This document shows positions 8,407-16,792 of a stretch of DNA of 64,000 bases, piece by piece; positions within the stretch are counted from its first letter, which is position 1, and every line of letters begins with the position of its first letter. The notes beneath the pieces were generated by a model, which was not told the origin of the DNA, did no database searches, and saw nothing but the letters and a program-made list of their open reading frames with translations. Origin of the DNA: a bacterium (GTDB taxonomy: Bacteria > Pseudomonadota > Alphaproteobacteria > Caulobacterales > Hyphomonadaceae); assembly GCA_016125045.1 (NCBI GenBank), contig WGML01000007.1, positions 62,001-126,000 on the forward strand, read 5' to 3'. A program made the position numbers and the translations under genes.

Positions 8407-9693
8407 TCAGCGGATCGTCACCGGCATGCGCGTATAGCCCTTGACGAAGGCGGACGGCAGCCGCGTGGGCTCGTCTTCCACCTCGATCCAGTCAAACCGC
8501 TTCAGAATCTCTTCCCAAAGGATGCGCAACTGCATCTCGGCGAGCCGGTTGCCGACGCAGCGGTGAATGCCGAAGCCGAAGGACAGGTGCGACCGGACCT
8601 TCGGGCGTTCGATCCAGAGCTCGTTCGGATTCTCGAACACGTCCTCGTCGCGGTTCCCAGACACATACCACATCAACACCTTGGAACCTTTTGGAATTTT
8701 CTGTCCGCCGAGTTCTGTGTCCCCGAGCGTGGTGCGGCGCATGTGAGCGAGCGGCGTCTGCCAGCGGATGATCTCCGATACCGCGGACGGGATCAGGTCG
8801 GGGTTGTTTTTCATCGTCCGGAACTGGTCCGGCCATTTGTTGAACGCATAGACGCCGCCCGTCATCGAGTTGCGCGTCGTGTCATTGCCGCCGACGATCA
8901 GCAGCAGCAGGTTCCCGAGATACTCCTGCGGCGTCATGTTTCGCGTGTGCTCGCCATGGGCCAGCATCGAGATGAGGTCTGATTTCGGCTCGGCGTTCAC
9001 CCGCTCGTTCCAGAGGCCCGTGAAATAAGCGAGGCACTCGAGGAGCTCGCCGCGCCACTGATCTTCCCCGCCGGGCACGATTTCGGGATTGCCGCGCCCG
9101 GTCGCGACGTCGGACCAGCGCGTCAACTTTCTCCGGTCCTCGAACGGAAAATCGAAGAGGGTTGCGAGCATCATGGTGGTCAACTCGATGGACACCGTGT
9201 CCACCCAGTCGAACGTTTCGCCCCGCGGCAGGGACTCGAGGAGAGTCTGGGTCCGGGTGCGGATTAATTGCTCCATCGTCTTGAGGTTCTCGGGCCCCAC
9301 GATCGGCTGCACCGTCTTGCGCTGCACGTCGTGTTTTGGAGGGTCCATCGCGATGAACATCGGAAGCGTGAAGTCTTCGGGGGGGTCGACCACCGTAATC
9401 GCCTTGTCCGAAGAATAGATCTGGTGGCTGGTGTCCACCGTCATGATGTCCTGGTAGCGGGTTACTGACCAATACGGACCAAACTGACTGTCCGGGCAGA
9501 AATGCACCGGCGCTTCATTTCGCAAGCGCTTGAAGAAGTCCCAGTGCGCGTCGCGACGCCACAATTCGGGGTCGATGATGTTCAGCGTCGAGAGATCAGC
9601 TTCTTCCGCAGGAGGGATCGGCTGATCCGGCGCATAGATGCTGCGGTTGAAATCGAACTGCGCGGCGGTCTGCTGGCTCACATCGTCCGCCAT
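8407..9693 (-). CDS. cytochrome P450 of the CYP153 alkane hydroxylase family
   Basis: The 428-residue protein starts at ATG 9693 with GGGAG 8 bases upstream; a longer frame to 9771 adds an unlikely basic leader. P450 hallmarks are the I-helix GGNDTTRNS (268-276), which is characteristic of CYP153, the K-helix ExxR EIIR (307-310), and the haem loop FGFGIHRCVG with Cys379 as iron ligand. CYP153 enzymes hydroxylate the terminal carbon of medium-chain alkanes and fatty acids and are soluble class I P450s that need a ferredoxin and ferredoxin reductase. Neither partner gene is adjacent, so electrons must come from redox proteins encoded elsewhere. Neighbouring genes give no alkane operon context. 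Confidence 0.93.
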   Translation of the reverse strand: MADDVSQQTAAQFDFNRSIYAPDQPIPPAEEADLSTLNIIDPELWRRDAHWDFFKRLRNEAPVHFCPDSQFGPYWSVTRYQDIMTVDTSHQIYSSDKAITVVDPPEDFTLPMFIAMDPPKHDVQRKTVQPIVGPENLKTMEQLIRTRTQTLLESLPRGETFDWVDTVSIELTTMMLATLFDFPFEDRRKLTRWSDVATGRGNPEIVPGGEDQWRGELLECLAYFTGLWNERVNAEPKSDLISMLAHGEHTRNMTPQEYLGNLLLLIVGGNDTTRNSMTGGVYAFNKWPDQFRTMKNNPDLIPSAVSEIIRWQTPLAHMRRTTLGDTELGGQKIPKGSKVLMWYVSGNRDEDVFENPNELWIERPKVRSHLSFGFGIHRCVGNRLAEMQLRILWEEILKRFDWIEVEDEPTRLPSAFVKGYTRMPVTIR

Positions 9694-9898
9694 AGGGCGT
9701 CTCCCTGCGTGTTTTTTGCTTTTGTCTTCCTTAGCAAATCCGGGCGGGCTGGTCATTCCTGTTTTCACCATCGAGGCCCGCTCAATTCGTCGCGCAAGTC
9801 ATCCCCCCGCGCCTTTCAGCCGCTTTGGGATGTGCTAGACCTTGGGTTCCCCGCCTCAATTCGTGGCGGTCGCCCGGACGCGATCAGGATCCCAGCCC

Positions 9899-10660
9899 GT
9901 GCCCCAGCCGCCTGTCGCCCTCACCGTGCTGATCCCGTTCTTCAACGAGGAGGGCAATGTGGCCCCTCTCCTTGGCGAAGTGCACGCAGCGCTCGCTGGG
10001 CTCGCCTACGAAATCATCTGCGTCGATGATGCATCGAGCGACGCGACCGGGCGGGAACTCGCCGAGGAGGCGCAGAAAGCACCGGATCGTGTCCGGGTGT
10101 TCCGACATGTCGCCCGGCGCGGCAAATCGGCCGCTCTGTTCACCGGACTCAAGGCGGTTCGCGGGGAGTGGGTTCAACTCCTGGACGGGGACGGCCAGAA
10201 CGACCCCGCAGACGCCCGACGCGTCTGGGACAAGCTGATCGCCCCCGGCGCGCCACCCGCGCTTGGCGTCATCTGTGGGCGCCGCACCAGCAGAAACGAC
10301 AGTGGATTCAAGTGGCTGCAGTCCCGCGTGGCGAATGGCGTGCGCCGCTTCTGTCTCAACGACGACGCAACGGACACCGGCTGCGGGTTCAAGATGATCC
10401 GCGCCGCCGCCTTCCGCGATCTGCCCTTCTTCGCATCGATGCACCGTTTTCTTCCCGCGCTCATCAAGCGGGCGGGATGGGACGTCGCCGAGGAGCCCGT
10501 CGCGGATCGGGCGCGCCGATTCGGCGTCTCGAAGTATGGCTTTCTGTCGCGACTTGGCGCGGGCGTGGTCGACCTGTTCGGGGTAATGTGGTTGGTGCGT
10601 CGAGGAGGATACGGCGTCGCGGTGGAGTGGAATGACCCCCGCGCCGGCGGCGGGTCTTGA
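9899..10660 (+). CDS. GT2 family glycosyltransferase, dolichol-phosphate-mannose-synthase-like
   Basis: The core is a GT-A fold: ALTVLIPFFNEEGNV, then ICVDDASSDAT (nucleotide-binding Asp pair) and LLDGDGQNDP (the DxD-like metal site). Length is about 253 residues from GTG 9899. An in-frame TTG at 9842 is possible, but a TAGAC -10-like sequence lies just before it, so I prefer the internal GTG with an AGGA upstream. It lacks the C-terminal membrane helices of larger polyprenyl-phosphate glycosyltransferases, making it DPM1-like and soluble or peripheral. The next gene on the same strand encodes a polytopic ArnT/PMT-like transferase. The pair probably makes a polyprenyl-phosphate sugar and moves the sugar to an envelope acceptor. 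Confidence 0.85.
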   Translation: MPQPPVALTVLIPFFNEEGNVAPLLGEVHAALAGLAYEIICVDDASSDATGRELAEEAQKAPDRVRVFRHVARRGKSAALFTGLKAVRGEWVQLLDGDGQNDPADARRVWDKLIAPGAPPALGVICGRRTSRNDSGFKWLQSRVANGVRRFCLNDDATDTGCGFKMIRAAAFRDLPFFASMHRFLPALIKRAGWDVAEEPVADRARRFGVSKYGFLSRLGAGVVDLFGVMWLVRRGGYGVAVEWNDPRAGGGS

Positions 10661-10753
10661 ACGATCGACAGGGGGCCGGGACCGGCTCCCGGGGTGGGCC
10701 GCTCCCGTGAGCGCGCCCGGTGTGTGTGGTGTGAGTGTGACGGAGCGGCGGGC

Positions 10754-12403
10754 GTGAGAGACGACCGAAGGCGTGCGCTGGTTCGCGCGACACCCGCCCC
10801 CCCAGAGCGGCGGCGCGAGCTGTCGCTGGCGGCGTTCATGCGGCTGGAGCGCAGCGCGGTCATTCTCCTCATCTCGCTTTATTGTCTCGCGCACTTCGCC
10901 GTCCGCTTCACCACCAGCCCGAACCTCACCATCGAGGAAGCGCAGTTCATCCTGATGGCGCAGACCCTCCAGGGCGGGTACGGGCTCGACGAGCCACCGC
11001 TGATCGCCTGGCTCTTCGCCTCGCTCGACGCCTGGCCCGGGCTTTCGCTGCCCGTCATCGTCGGGGCGAAGTACATCCTCCTGATGGCGGGACTGAGCTG
11101 CTTCTATCTCGCGGCCCGGAACGTCCTGCAGCGCCGCGACATGTCCGCCGCGGCGGTCGCGTCATGGGCGCTCACCTTTCTCGTCGGATGGGAGTTTCAC
11201 GAAGACAAGCTCGGCGCCGTCGCCCTGTTCGCCGCGGTGTCCATGTCGCTGCACGCCGCGACCCGCATCCTCACCTGGCGCCGTCCGCGCGACTGGATTT
11301 ATTTCGGCGCTTTGGTCGGCCTCGGTGCGCTCGCCAGTCATGTCTATCTGGTGTTTCCCATCGTCATCGTGGCGGCGACCCTGCTGACGCCCTTCTTTCG
11401 TGGGGCGCTGACGGTCTGGCGCCTGATCGGCGCCGCGACGATCGCGTGTCTCGTCTACCTGCCCTATGCGCTTTGGCTCTCGTCGCATCCGGACGTTGTC
11501 TCGGGCATGACAGGCGACATCCTGGATCGCCTGGTCTCCGCGCCGGAGCTCATCGACTCCTTGCGCAACGCCGCGATTTCCTACGGCGAGAAGTCGATCG
11601 AGTTCGTTCTCCCCTTCACCGTCTTCTGGCTCATCCTCTTCTGGTCGCTCTGGCTGCCGATCCTCTACCCGATCTTCGCGCGCCGCTCGACCGATGAGGA
11701 GCCCCACGACGCCGCCTGGAGACGGCTGTTCCTCCGGCTCACCGTCGCCGGAATGGTGGTCATGGCGACCGGCGTCGCGCTCAGCGAAAACGGCTTGCGG
11801 CTCTTCTGGTTCATTCCCGCCCTGATCGGTTGGCCGATCTGGCTTTTCACCCATGTCCGCCGGGCCGGCGAGTTCGGGATCGCGACGCGCGCGTTTGCAT
11901 CGATCGCGATCGTCTTCATCCTTCTGGTGCTTGGCTTGCGTTATGTCGACTGGCGCACCCAGGTCGAGATCTGTCCCGAGGACGGATGCCGCGCCTACGC
12001 CCCGATCGAGGCTTGGGCCGAGGGTCTGAAGGACGCCGGCTTCTCGATGGGCACGATCGTCGGCGCCGATCGGCATCTCACCGGAAATCTGCTCGCGGAG
12101 ATCCCGAAAGCGCGCGTGCTCGACGCCCATTATCCCCAACACATCTTCCCCGAAGCGTCCACGCGCGGAGCCTGCGTCGCGGTGTGGCGGGAAGTCACCG
12201 GCGAAGGCCTCGCATCCCGAACCGACGGCCGGAACCCCGCCGACATGCCCGCGGCGCTCGCGGACTATCTGCGCGACGACCTTGGCGTCTCTCTGACGAC
12301 GCTTGCGCCGGAGGGGGCGATCCGTCGCCCGCTCCTTCAGAGCTCCCGGCGCGCCTCGACGCTCTATTTCGCCTTCGCGCCGCCGTCGGAAGCCTGCCGC
12401 TAG
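10754..12403 (+). CDS. polytopic glycosyltransferase of the ArnT/PMT (GT-C) type
   Basis: The product is about 549 residues from GTG 10754 (GGAG 8 bases before). It opens with a basic cytoplasmic tail and then a helix (AVILLISLYCLAHFAVRF). The first loop holds NLTIEEAQF and YGLDEPPLIAWL, which match the acidic EA/DEPP motifs of the lipid-sugar binding loop of ArnT and PMT-2 enzymes. About ten further membrane helices follow, and the last 130 residues form a soluble extracytoplasmic domain. GT-C enzymes take a sugar from a polyprenyl-phosphate carrier in the periplasm, so the upstream DPM1-like gene is the natural donor synthase. The acceptor, whether lipid A, glycan or protein, cannot be told. 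The gene converges on rimM. Confidence 0.78.
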   Translation: MRDDRRRALVRATPAPPERRRELSLAAFMRLERSAVILLISLYCLAHFAVRFTTSPNLTIEEAQFILMAQTLQGGYGLDEPPLIAWLFASLDAWPGLSLPVIVGAKYILLMAGLSCFYLAARNVLQRRDMSAAAVASWALTFLVGWEFHEDKLGAVALFAAVSMSLHAATRILTWRRPRDWIYFGALVGLGALASHVYLVFPIVIVAATLLTPFFRGALTVWRLIGAATIACLVYLPYALWLSSHPDVVSGMTGDILDRLVSAPELIDSLRNAAISYGEKSIEFVLPFTVFWLILFWSLWLPILYPIFARRSTDEEPHDAAWRRLFLRLTVAGMVVMATGVALSENGLRLFWFIPALIGWPIWLFTHVRRAGEFGIATRAFASIAIVFILLVLGLRYVDWRTQVEICPEDGCRAYAPIEAWAEGLKDAGFSMGTIVGADRHLTGNLLAEIPKARVLDAHYPQHIFPEASTRGACVAVWREVTGEGLASRTDGRNPADMPAALADYLRDDLGVSLTTLAPEGAIRRPLLQSSRRASTLYFAFAPPSEACR

Positions 12404-12416
12404 GTGACGGTGCAAG

Positions 12417-12433
12417 GTCGCCGGACGGGCGAC
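12417..12433. terminator. short hairpin between convergent genes
   Basis: GTCGCC and GGCGAC form a perfect 6-bp stem with a 5-base loop in the 34-base gap between the glycosyltransferase stop and the rimM stop. There is no clear U tract on either strand, so it may act as a bidirectional RNA-end structure rather than a classic intrinsic terminator. Confidence 0.4.
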
Positions 12434-12437
12434 GTCC

Positions 12438-12959
12438 CTACCAGTCGAGCAATTCGGGCGGCGGGTCGATGATCAGCTCCCGCCGCTCCATGTCGACGCC
12501 GGGCACCATCGCTTTCGTGAACGGCACATGCCGCACCGATCCGTCCGCGCGCGCGACCTCGATCAGGTCGTCCGCGCCGAAATTGTGCACGGCCTTGACC
12601 ACGCCGACCTGCGCCCCCGTCCGGTCGACGACGCGGCAGCCGATGAGATCCTCCACATAGACCTCGTCTTCGTCCACGTCGGGCAGTGCATCGCGCGACA
12701 CATGGAGCCGCTGGCCGCGAGCGGCCTCCCAGGCTTCCCGGGCGACCGTTTCGACCGGCGTCACCACAAATCCGTCCTTGACCGGGCGCCAGGACGCCGG
12801 CGTCAGAACGACCTTGCCGTCCTCGTCCTTCAGCGGACCGTAGTCGAGACAGGCCGCGGGATCGGCGGTGTAGGACCGGATCCGCACCTCTCCGCGCACG
12901 CCCTGAGCGCCCACGATCTGGGCCACGACGATCAGCCTGTCTGCCGTCGGCGCGCTCAT
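12438..12959 (-). CDS. rimM: ribosome maturation factor RimM
   Basis: The 173-residue protein starts at ATG 12959 and opens IVVAQIVGAQGVRGEVRIRSYTADP, the conserved RimM N-terminal beta-barrel. A PRC-barrel domain follows (VDEDEVYVEDLIGCRV, VGVVKAVHNFGADDLIEV, VPFTKAMVPGVDMERREL). RimM assists 16S processing and assembly of the 30S head through S19. Length is normal for the family. Its start overlaps the stop of the GNAT gene by 4 bases (ATGA), so it belongs to the ffh-rpsP operon. The usual next genes trmD and rplS are missing: a convergent glycosyltransferase follows instead. A longer in-frame extension to 13397 lies antiparallel to nothing useful and is rejected. Confidence 0.95.
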   Translation of the reverse strand: MSAPTADRLIVVAQIVGAQGVRGEVRIRSYTADPAACLDYGPLKDEDGKVVLTPASWRPVKDGFVVTPVETVAREAWEAARGQRLHVSRDALPDVDEDEVYVEDLIGCRVVDRTGAQVGVVKAVHNFGADDLIEVARADGSVRHVPFTKAMVPGVDMERRELIIDPPPELLDW

Positions 12960-13465
12960 GCGCTCTCCAGCGACAGGCGCTTCTCGAGCATCGCGACCAC
13001 CTTTCCTGCCTCGGACCTTCGCGAAGCGAGATACCCGAAGCCGAGTTCCGCATGGAAGGCCAGACTTTCGGGGTTCGGTGGATGCTCGTTCACTTCCGCC
13101 GTCAGCCGGGTGAGCTCGAGCCCTCGCGCCGCCGCCTCCAAGGCCGCGTAGAGCCGCGCGCCGCATCCGCCGCGTCTCGCCCCGGCCACGACCGCGACCC
13201 GGTCGATGTAGAGATGATTGGATACATGTCGCTCGAACCAGCGATAATTGTCGCTGGCGTAGAGTGCTCCCGGCGCCATCGCCACCGCGAATCCGAGCCG
13301 CTCCCCATCTTCCCGCGCCGCGACCAGCACGCAGTGCGCCGCCCGCATGAGCATCGCAAGCGACGCGGCGTCGAGCGGGCCCAGCGCGGGCTGACACGCG
13401 GCGTTCAGGTCGAGAATGAACGCCGCGTCTTCAGGTTGCGCCGATCGTGTGGCGATCAGCGCCAA
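12956..13465 (-). CDS. GNAT-family acetyltransferase
   Basis: This 169-residue protein carries a single GNAT domain. The central strand YIDRVAVVAGARRGGCGARLY ends in the acetyl-CoA pyrophosphate loop (R-x-x-G-x-G/A form, here RRGGCGARL), and AEVNEHPPNPESLAFHAELGFGYL is the classic C-terminal motif with the paired helix. The substrate is unknown. It sits between rpsP (4-base gap) and rimM (4-base overlap) inside a ribosome-biogenesis operon, so acetylation of a ribosomal protein or translation factor is conceivable but only suggested by position. Confidence 0.85.
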   Translation of the reverse strand: MALIATRSAQPEDAAFILDLNAACQPALGPLDAASLAMLMRAAHCVLVAAREDGERLGFAVAMAPGALYASDNYRWFERHVSNHLYIDRVAVVAGARRGGCGARLYAALEAAARGLELTRLTAEVNEHPPNPESLAFHAELGFGYLASRRSEAGKVVAMLEKRLSLESA

Positions 13466-13468
13466 GGG

Positions 13469-13867
13469 TCAGATCTCGGCCTCGCCGGCGGTTTCGGCGA
13501 CGTCAGGCTCAGCTGCGGCCGCGAGCTTCGCCGCTTCGCGCTCGGCCCGCTCGGCGACGCGTTCCTTGGCCTTCTGGCCCGGCTCAGCCTTCTTCGGGTT
13601 GTTGCCATGCTCCCACTTGATCACGCCGGCCTGACCCAGAAACCGGCCGACGCGGTCGGTCGGCTGGGCGCCCTTGGCGATCCACTCCTTGGCCTTCTCG
13701 AGGTCGATGATCACGCGCTTCTCGTCATCCTTGCCGAGCAGCGGATTGTACGAACCGATCTTCTCGATGAAGCGCCCATCACGGGCGTCGCGGGCGTTCG
13801 CCACGACGATGCGGTAGTAGGGGCGACGCTTCGAGCCGCCGCGCGCGAGGCGGATTTTCAGAGACAT
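13469..13867 (-). CDS. rpsP: 30S ribosomal protein S16
   Basis: The protein starts [31 protein letters not shown], the diagnostic S16 N-terminus, at ATG 13867 with AAAGGAC upstream. S16 binds 16S rRNA early in 30S assembly. At 132 residues it is longer than the 80-90 of most bacteria because of an alphaproteobacterial-style C-terminal tail rich in Ala, Glu and Lys (from about residue 90, [20 protein letters not shown] onward), which is probably disordered or helical. The next gene is the GNAT, 3 bases away, with the chorismate mutase upstream. Confidence 0.97.
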   Translation of the reverse strand: MSLKIRLARGGSKRRPYYRIVVANARDARDGRFIEKIGSYNPLLGKDDEKRVIIDLEKAKEWIAKGAQPTDRVGRFLGQAGVIKWEHGNNPKKAEPGQKAKERVAERAEREAAKLAAAAEPDVAETAGEAEI

Positions 13868-13913
13868 TTCGGTCCTTTCAGGGGGTTGGCTGGTCGAGGA
13901 GTGAACGGGTCGG

Positions 13914-14222
13914 TCACGAACGGCCGTCCCGGATTTTCTCATGGTGCCGGATCACCTCCGTCACGATGAAAGCGAGGAATTGTTCGGCGAAGTCAGGGTC
14001 GAGGTCCGCCGTTCGGGCGAGCGCGCGCATCCGCTCCACCTGTTCGGCCTCGCGCGCCTTGTCCGCCGGAGGAAGGCCGGAACGCGCCTTCAGCTCGCCG
14101 ACGGCCTTGGTGCATTTGAACCGCTCCGCCAGCAGGTGGATCACCGCCGCGTCGATATTGTCGATCGAGGCGCGCAGGCGGGCGAGCTCCCGCATCGGGT
14201 CATGATGACTGTCGGCGGTCAT
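13914..14222 (-). CDS. chorismate mutase, AroQ type II fold
   Basis: The 102-residue all-helical protein matches the monofunctional AroQ class: [23 protein letters not shown] is the first helix with the catalytic Arg, [27 protein letters not shown] carries the Lys and Arg that contact chorismate, and the last helix closes with [11 protein letters not shown]. It converts chorismate to prephenate for Phe/Tyr synthesis. The ATG overlaps the ffh stop (ATGA) and rpsP follows 46 bases later, placing an aromatic amino-acid enzyme in a translation operon. Related acyl domains such as isochorismate-pyruvate lyase share the fold, so the reaction is likely but not certain. Confidence 0.85.
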   Translation of the reverse strand: MTADSHHDPMRELARLRASIDNIDAAVIHLLAERFKCTKAVGELKARSGLPPADKAREAEQVERMRALARTADLDPDFAEQFLAFIVTEVIRHHEKIRDGRS

Positions 14223-15709
14223 TTCTTCTTGCCCTTGCCCGGACCGCCGAGCCCCGGCAGTCCGCCACCGAGCCCCGGAAGCCCACCCTTCGGCGCCATC
14301 CCGCCGCCGGGAGGCCCGCCCGGAAGTCCGCCCGGAAGTCCGCCGGGCGGGCCTCCCATTCCGCCGCCCATCATGCCGCCCATCGCCGCGGCCATGCCCT
14401 TCATGCCGCCCTTGCCCATCTTCTTCATCATGTCGGACATGGCGCGGTGCATTTTCAGCACCTTGTTGACCTCCGCCACATCCACACCCGCGCCGGCCGC
14501 GATACGCCGCCGCCTGGACGCGTTGAGGATGTCCGGTTTGCGGCGCTCCTTGCGCGTCATGGACGTGATGATCGCCTCCTGGCGCTTCAGCGTGCGGTCG
14601 TCGACATTCGCGGACTCCATCGCAGCCTTCGCCTTCTGGGCGCCTGGCAGCATGCCCATCACCCCGCCGAGCCCCCCCATGCGCTGAAGCTGCCGCAATT
14701 GCTGGGCGAGATCGTCAAGATCGAACTGGCCCTTCGCCATCTTCCGCGCGAGCTTCTCAGCCGCCGCCTCGTCGACTTCCGCGCGCGCCTTCTCGACGAG
14801 AGAGACAATATCGCCGCGGCCGAGGATGCGCCCCGCCACACGCCGCGCATCGAACACGTCGAGGCCGTCGAGTTTCTCGCCGAGCCCCAGAAACTTGATC
14901 GGCAGCCCGGTCACCGCGCGCATGGACAGCGCCGCACCGCCCCTGCCGTCGCCGTCCATCCGCGTCAGCACGAGGCCGGTGAGCGACAGCCGGTCGTTGA
15001 ACCGCTTCGCGGTCTCCACCGCATCCTGTCCGGTCAGCGCATCCGCGACGAGAAGGATTTCCTGGGGGTCCGCGATTTGCGCGATCTCGGCGGCTTCAGA
15101 CATCATCTGTTCGTCGAGCGTGGTGCGGCCCGCCGTGTCCAGGATCAGCACGTCATGACCGCCGAACTTTGCAGCGTTCACCGCCCGCCGCGCGATATCC
15201 GCCGGGAGCTGGCCTTGAACGATCGGCAGCGCCTCGACGCCGACCTGCTCGGCAAGGATTTTCAGCTGCTCCATCGCCGCCGGACGCCGCACGTCAAGCG
15301 AGGCGACCAGCACCTTCTTTCGATCGACCGATTTCAGCCGCCGAGCGATCTTGGCCGTGGTCGTCGTCTTTCCCGACCCTTGAAGCCCCGCCATCATGAT
15401 GACGGACGGCACGTTCTCGACGCGCAGTCCTTCCGGCTCACCCTCCCCCCCGAGCATCTCGACGAGCGCGTCATGCACGATCTTGATGACGAGCTGACCC
15501 GGCTTGATCGAGCGGATCACCTCCTCGCCGACGGCTTTCGGGCGAACGCCGTCGATGAACGTCTTCACCACGGGAAGCGCGACATCGGCCTCCAGCAGCG
15601 CCACACGAATCTCGCGCAGCGCCTCGTTGACGTCCTTTTCAGAGAGCGCCCCGCGCCCGGTCAGGGTGTCGAAGACGCCGCCAAGCTTTTCTGTCAGTGC
15701 GTCGAACAC
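14219..15709 (-). CDS. ffh: signal recognition particle protein Ffh
   Basis: The start is GTG 15709 with GGAGC 7 bases upstream, giving VFDALTEKLGGVFDTLTGRG at the N-terminus of a 496-residue protein. The N domain is followed by the G domain (GLQGSGKTTTTAKIA as G1, DVRRPAAMEQL, LDTAGRTTLDEQM, LTRMDGDGRGGAALS) and the methionine-rich M domain that binds 4.5S RNA and signal peptides. The C-terminus has an unusually long Gly/Pro/Met tail with repeated GGLP and GGPPGG units, ending in basic GKGKKK. It delivers ribosomes to FtsY and YidC/Sec. It is the first gene of the ffh-chorismate mutase-rpsP-GNAT-rimM operon. Confidence 0.97.
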   Translation of the reverse strand: MFDALTEKLGGVFDTLTGRGALSEKDVNEALREIRVALLEADVALPVVKTFIDGVRPKAVGEEVIRSIKPGQLVIKIVHDALVEMLGGEGEPEGLRVENVPSVIMMAGLQGSGKTTTTAKIARRLKSVDRKKVLVASLDVRRPAAMEQLKILAEQVGVEALPIVQGQLPADIARRAVNAAKFGGHDVLILDTAGRTTLDEQMMSEAAEIAQIADPQEILLVADALTGQDAVETAKRFNDRLSLTGLVLTRMDGDGRGGAALSMRAVTGLPIKFLGLGEKLDGLDVFDARRVAGRILGRGDIVSLVEKARAEVDEAAAEKLARKMAKGQFDLDDLAQQLRQLQRMGGLGGVMGMLPGAQKAKAAMESANVDDRTLKRQEAIITSMTRKERRKPDILNASRRRRIAAGAGVDVAEVNKVLKMHRAMSDMMKKMGKGGMKGMAAAMGGMMGGGMGGPPGGLPGGLPGGPPGGGMAPKGGLPGLGGGLPGLGGPGKGKKK

Positions 15710-16083
15710 GTCGTTCGCTCCATGCTCCGGCGACCCCAGACAACGGCCGACCGGCGATCCGGTCCCGAACACAAACGCCGACCGCCCCGCTGGGCGCAAC
15801 GCGCTGAGCGGGGGACCTCGCCGGGCTCATCCGTTCATCCCGCCTCTCGGCGGACGGGGGTCGTCCCGGTGAAGGCGCGGGTCTGGCGACTGCGCTAAGG
15901 AAAGACAGCGTCTAGGCCCCGCGGCCCCATCGGTCAAGATCGCCCGCCGCGGCTGCGGACAGGCGGGTGAACGGACCCTGCGACCGGCCCCGTGTTGGCG
16001 AAAATCCGCCGCGGCGTTAACACCTCACTAACGACAATCGCGCAACCAATCTGGTCTGAAAGGCGTCGAGGCGGTCAGCACCG
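15710..16083. other. divergent intergenic region between ffh and the GGDEF gene
   Basis: These 374 bases separate two divergent genes and should hold both promoters. The only motif I can support is a CtrA-like half-site pair near the GGDEF gene. No open frame here resembles a protein, and no tRNA-like clover leaf or 4.5S RNA tetraloop was recognised. Confidence 0.5.
16017..16032 (+). promoter_or_regulatory. candidate CtrA-binding site (TTAA-N7-CTAAC)
   Basis: TTAA at 16017-16020 and CTAAC at 16028-16032 are separated by 7 bases. This differs by one base from the CtrA consensus TTAA-N7-TTAAC. It stands about 50 bases before the start of the diguanylate cyclase gene, where a cell-cycle regulator could act. 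Only one site was seen and CtrA itself is not in the window. Confidence 0.4.
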
Positions 16084-16788
16084 ATGAAGTTTCTCTCGAT
16101 TTTCTCCCTGCGCGGCTTTTACGACGATGCGCCGCCGCGCGATCTCGAGGCGTCCGCCGCCGCGCGCGCGGCGGCTCTTTTCGGGGTGCCCGAAAGCCAG
16201 CTCACGCCTCAGGTGCGCGCGGCGTTCAACGCCATGATGGGCGAGGTCGACGAGCTTCGCCGTGAGATCGATCATCTCAAGGTCGCGCTGTCGGACGCCG
16301 AGGCGGCGGCCGACTACGACCCGCTCGTATCAACCTACAATCGCCGCGCCTTCATGCGTGAGGCGTCCCGGGTCGCGGCGATGGTCCGCCGGCACGAGGT
16401 CGAGGCGAGCCTCATCTTCTTCGACCTCGACGGTTTCAAGATGGTCAACGACCTGCATGGCCACGCAGCCGGCGACATGGTGCTGCGGGCCGTCGGCGAG
16501 ACCCTCGTGCGCCAGACCCGCGAGAGCGACGTGGTCGGACGTATCGGCGGCGACGAGTTCGCGGTGGTGCTGACCCATGTCGATCCCGAAGCCGCGCGTC
16601 TGAAGGCCGACGCCCTCGCCGCTGCGATCTGCAGCGAACGCATTCGCTGGGAGGGGATCACCCTTTCGATCGATGTCTCCTACGGCGTCTGCCGCTTCCT
16701 GCAGGACGACACGTCCGAGCAGGTCCTCGCGCGCGCCGACGAGGCGATGTATCAGGAAAAACACTTCCATCGCGCCGCGCGGGCCTGA
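16084..16788 (+). CDS. diguanylate cyclase (GGDEF domain), no EAL
   Basis: In this 234-residue protein the first 70 residues form a helical leader with a short coiled coil (MGEVDELRREIDHLKVAL), followed by a complete GGDEF domain: DYDPLVSTYNRRAF, FFDLDGFKMVND with the metal Asp, and GGDEF at 155-159. An inhibitory I-site RESD (146-149) lies exactly five residues before GGDEF, so the enzyme is predicted active and product-inhibited by c-di-GMP. No membrane or receiver domain is present. The gene has a possible CtrA site upstream and converges with the DUF1194 gene, the stops being 4 bases apart. Confidence 0.92.
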   Translation: MKFLSIFSLRGFYDDAPPRDLEASAAARAAALFGVPESQLTPQVRAAFNAMMGEVDELRREIDHLKVALSDAEAAADYDPLVSTYNRRAFMREASRVAAMVRRHEVEASLIFFDLDGFKMVNDLHGHAAGDMVLRAVGETLVRQTRESDVVGRIGGDEFAVVLTHVDPEAARLKADALAAAICSERIRWEGITLSIDVSYGVCRFLQDDTSEQVLARADEAMYQEKHFHRAARA

Positions 16789-16792
16789 GCGC

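Noticed and set aside
11162-12415. 417-codon minus-strand frame under the ArnT-like gene
   Set aside because: Highly charged, no hydrophobic or catalytic motifs; complements the membrane protein on the other strand.
14260-14400. Repeated GGLP/GGPPGG codons at the Ffh C-terminus as a possible CRISPR-like or VNTR array
   Set aside because: Irregular coding repeats in frame with Ffh; not spaced or identical enough for an array.
14447-15898. 483-codon plus-strand frame over ffh
   Set aside because: Arg/His-rich antisense of Ffh without recognisable motifs.
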